From Pseudomonas sp. SST3 (GTDB taxonomy: Bacteria > Pseudomonadota > Gammaproteobacteria > Pseudomonadales > Pseudomonadaceae): 64,000 nt of DNA. The stretch is from assembly GCF_003325755.1 (NCBI RefSeq), contig NZ_QORI02000004.1:1-64000 (forward strand). The letters run 5' to 3'. Position numbers and translations under genes: made by a program. Below, in pieces: positions 63,796-64,000 of this stretch. A model generated the notes under the pieces. That model worked only from the letters and a program-made list of their open reading frames with translations. It was not told the origin of the DNA and searched no databases. Each line of letters starts with the position of its first letter. Within the stretch, counting starts at the first letter, position 1.

Positions 63796-64000
63796 TTACA
63801 GGCTCATCGCGAGCAGGATGCCGCCGGCCATCGCGAGCGGCCAGCCGAGCAACAGCAAACGCCACATCGGAGGCGCATGGCGCAACTCCATGAAGCCATC
63901 GGAGATCAGCCAGGCCTTGACCAATGCAACCGCCAGCACCGCGGCGGCGAGCAGCAGGGTCGAGCCGGCGCTGCCCAGCACCACGGTGAGGGTGGTTAGC
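63796..64000 (-). CDS. norF: cytochrome c oxidase subunit IV-like protein (NorF type), partial
   Basis: The frame enters from the right window edge as LTTLTVVLGSAGSTLLLAAA and reaches the stop at 63796. It has VALVKAWLISDGFMELRHAP, the COX4_pro/NorF signature (K.W.I..GFMEL..AP), and two or more membrane segments, ending GGILLAMSL. The N-terminus lies outside the window. NorF helps the NO reductase; norE would be expected next. Confidence 0.75.
   Translation of the reverse strand, partial: LTTLTVVLGSAGSTLLLAAAVLAVALVKAWLISDGFMELRHAPPMWRLLLLGWPLAMAGGILLAMSL

Overview
The window looks like a chromosomal segment of a denitrifying pseudomonad of the Pseudomonas stutzeri (Stutzerimonas) group. The right half carries norC-norB-norD, norR, dnrN, two DNR-type regulators, dnrP, nrdD/nrdG and ubiU-ubiV-ubiT. 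It is dotted with Pseudomonas-type REP palindromes and with perfect or near-perfect ANR/DNR boxes. The species call is an inference from gene content and style, not from a marker gene.

Positions 1 to about 30365 form an accessory region (genomic island). At 30339-30365 lies the last 27 bases of a Pseudomonas tmRNA (ssrA) gene, including CCA, followed at 30379-30404 by what looks like the native ssrA terminator. The rest of ssrA is absent, so the island appears to have entered at the 3' end of ssrA, with its other end outside the window. The island is full of debris: pieces of IS30, IS21, IS66, IS5 and IS1182 elements, one complete IS3-family element (16705-18018), a decayed MobH-type relaxase of an integrative conjugative element, a broken PIN toxin, and truncated aldehyde dehydrogenase, helicase, UvrA and inositol-phosphatase genes. 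Its intact cargo is mainly oxidoreductases for aldehydes and other electrophiles: aldehyde dehydrogenase, old yellow enzyme, luciferase-like monooxygenase, glutathione-independent formaldehyde dehydrogenase, SDR, FrmA, VOC protein, quinone-oxidoreductase-like ADH and an ABM monooxygenase. Most have their own LysR, ArsR, GlxA/AraC or FrmR-type regulator. A UvrA-like ATPase, a frameshifted FAN1-like nuclease gene and a PrlF-YhaV toxin-antitoxin pair are also present.

From about 30.4 kb the core chromosome begins. A broken response-regulator/chemotaxis gene abuts the ssrA remnant. Next come a GFA-family protein, the thiosulfate dehydrogenase pair tsdB-tsdA, the disulfide operon dsbD-tlpA-dsbG with a divergent two-component system (DsbRS-like), a small ABM/NIPSNAP operon with an ArsR regulator, an MFS exporter, and the Fur-box-preceded ferrous iron operon ftrABCD, in which ftrC is frameshifted.

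From 47 kb to the end lies an anaerobic block. nrdD and nrdG supply deoxynucleotides without oxygen, with the glycyl-radical loop on a separate 54-residue ORF. ubiUVT makes ubiquinone without oxygen. DnrS- and DnrD-type regulators and NorR read anaerobiosis and NO. dnrN, dnrO and dnrP handle nitrosative stress, and norCB-norD reduces NO to N2O, with a norF-like gene running off the end. Five ANR/DNR boxes, two NrdR boxes, two NorR sites and one sigma-54 promoter can be read directly and link these genes into one low-oxygen/NO regulon.
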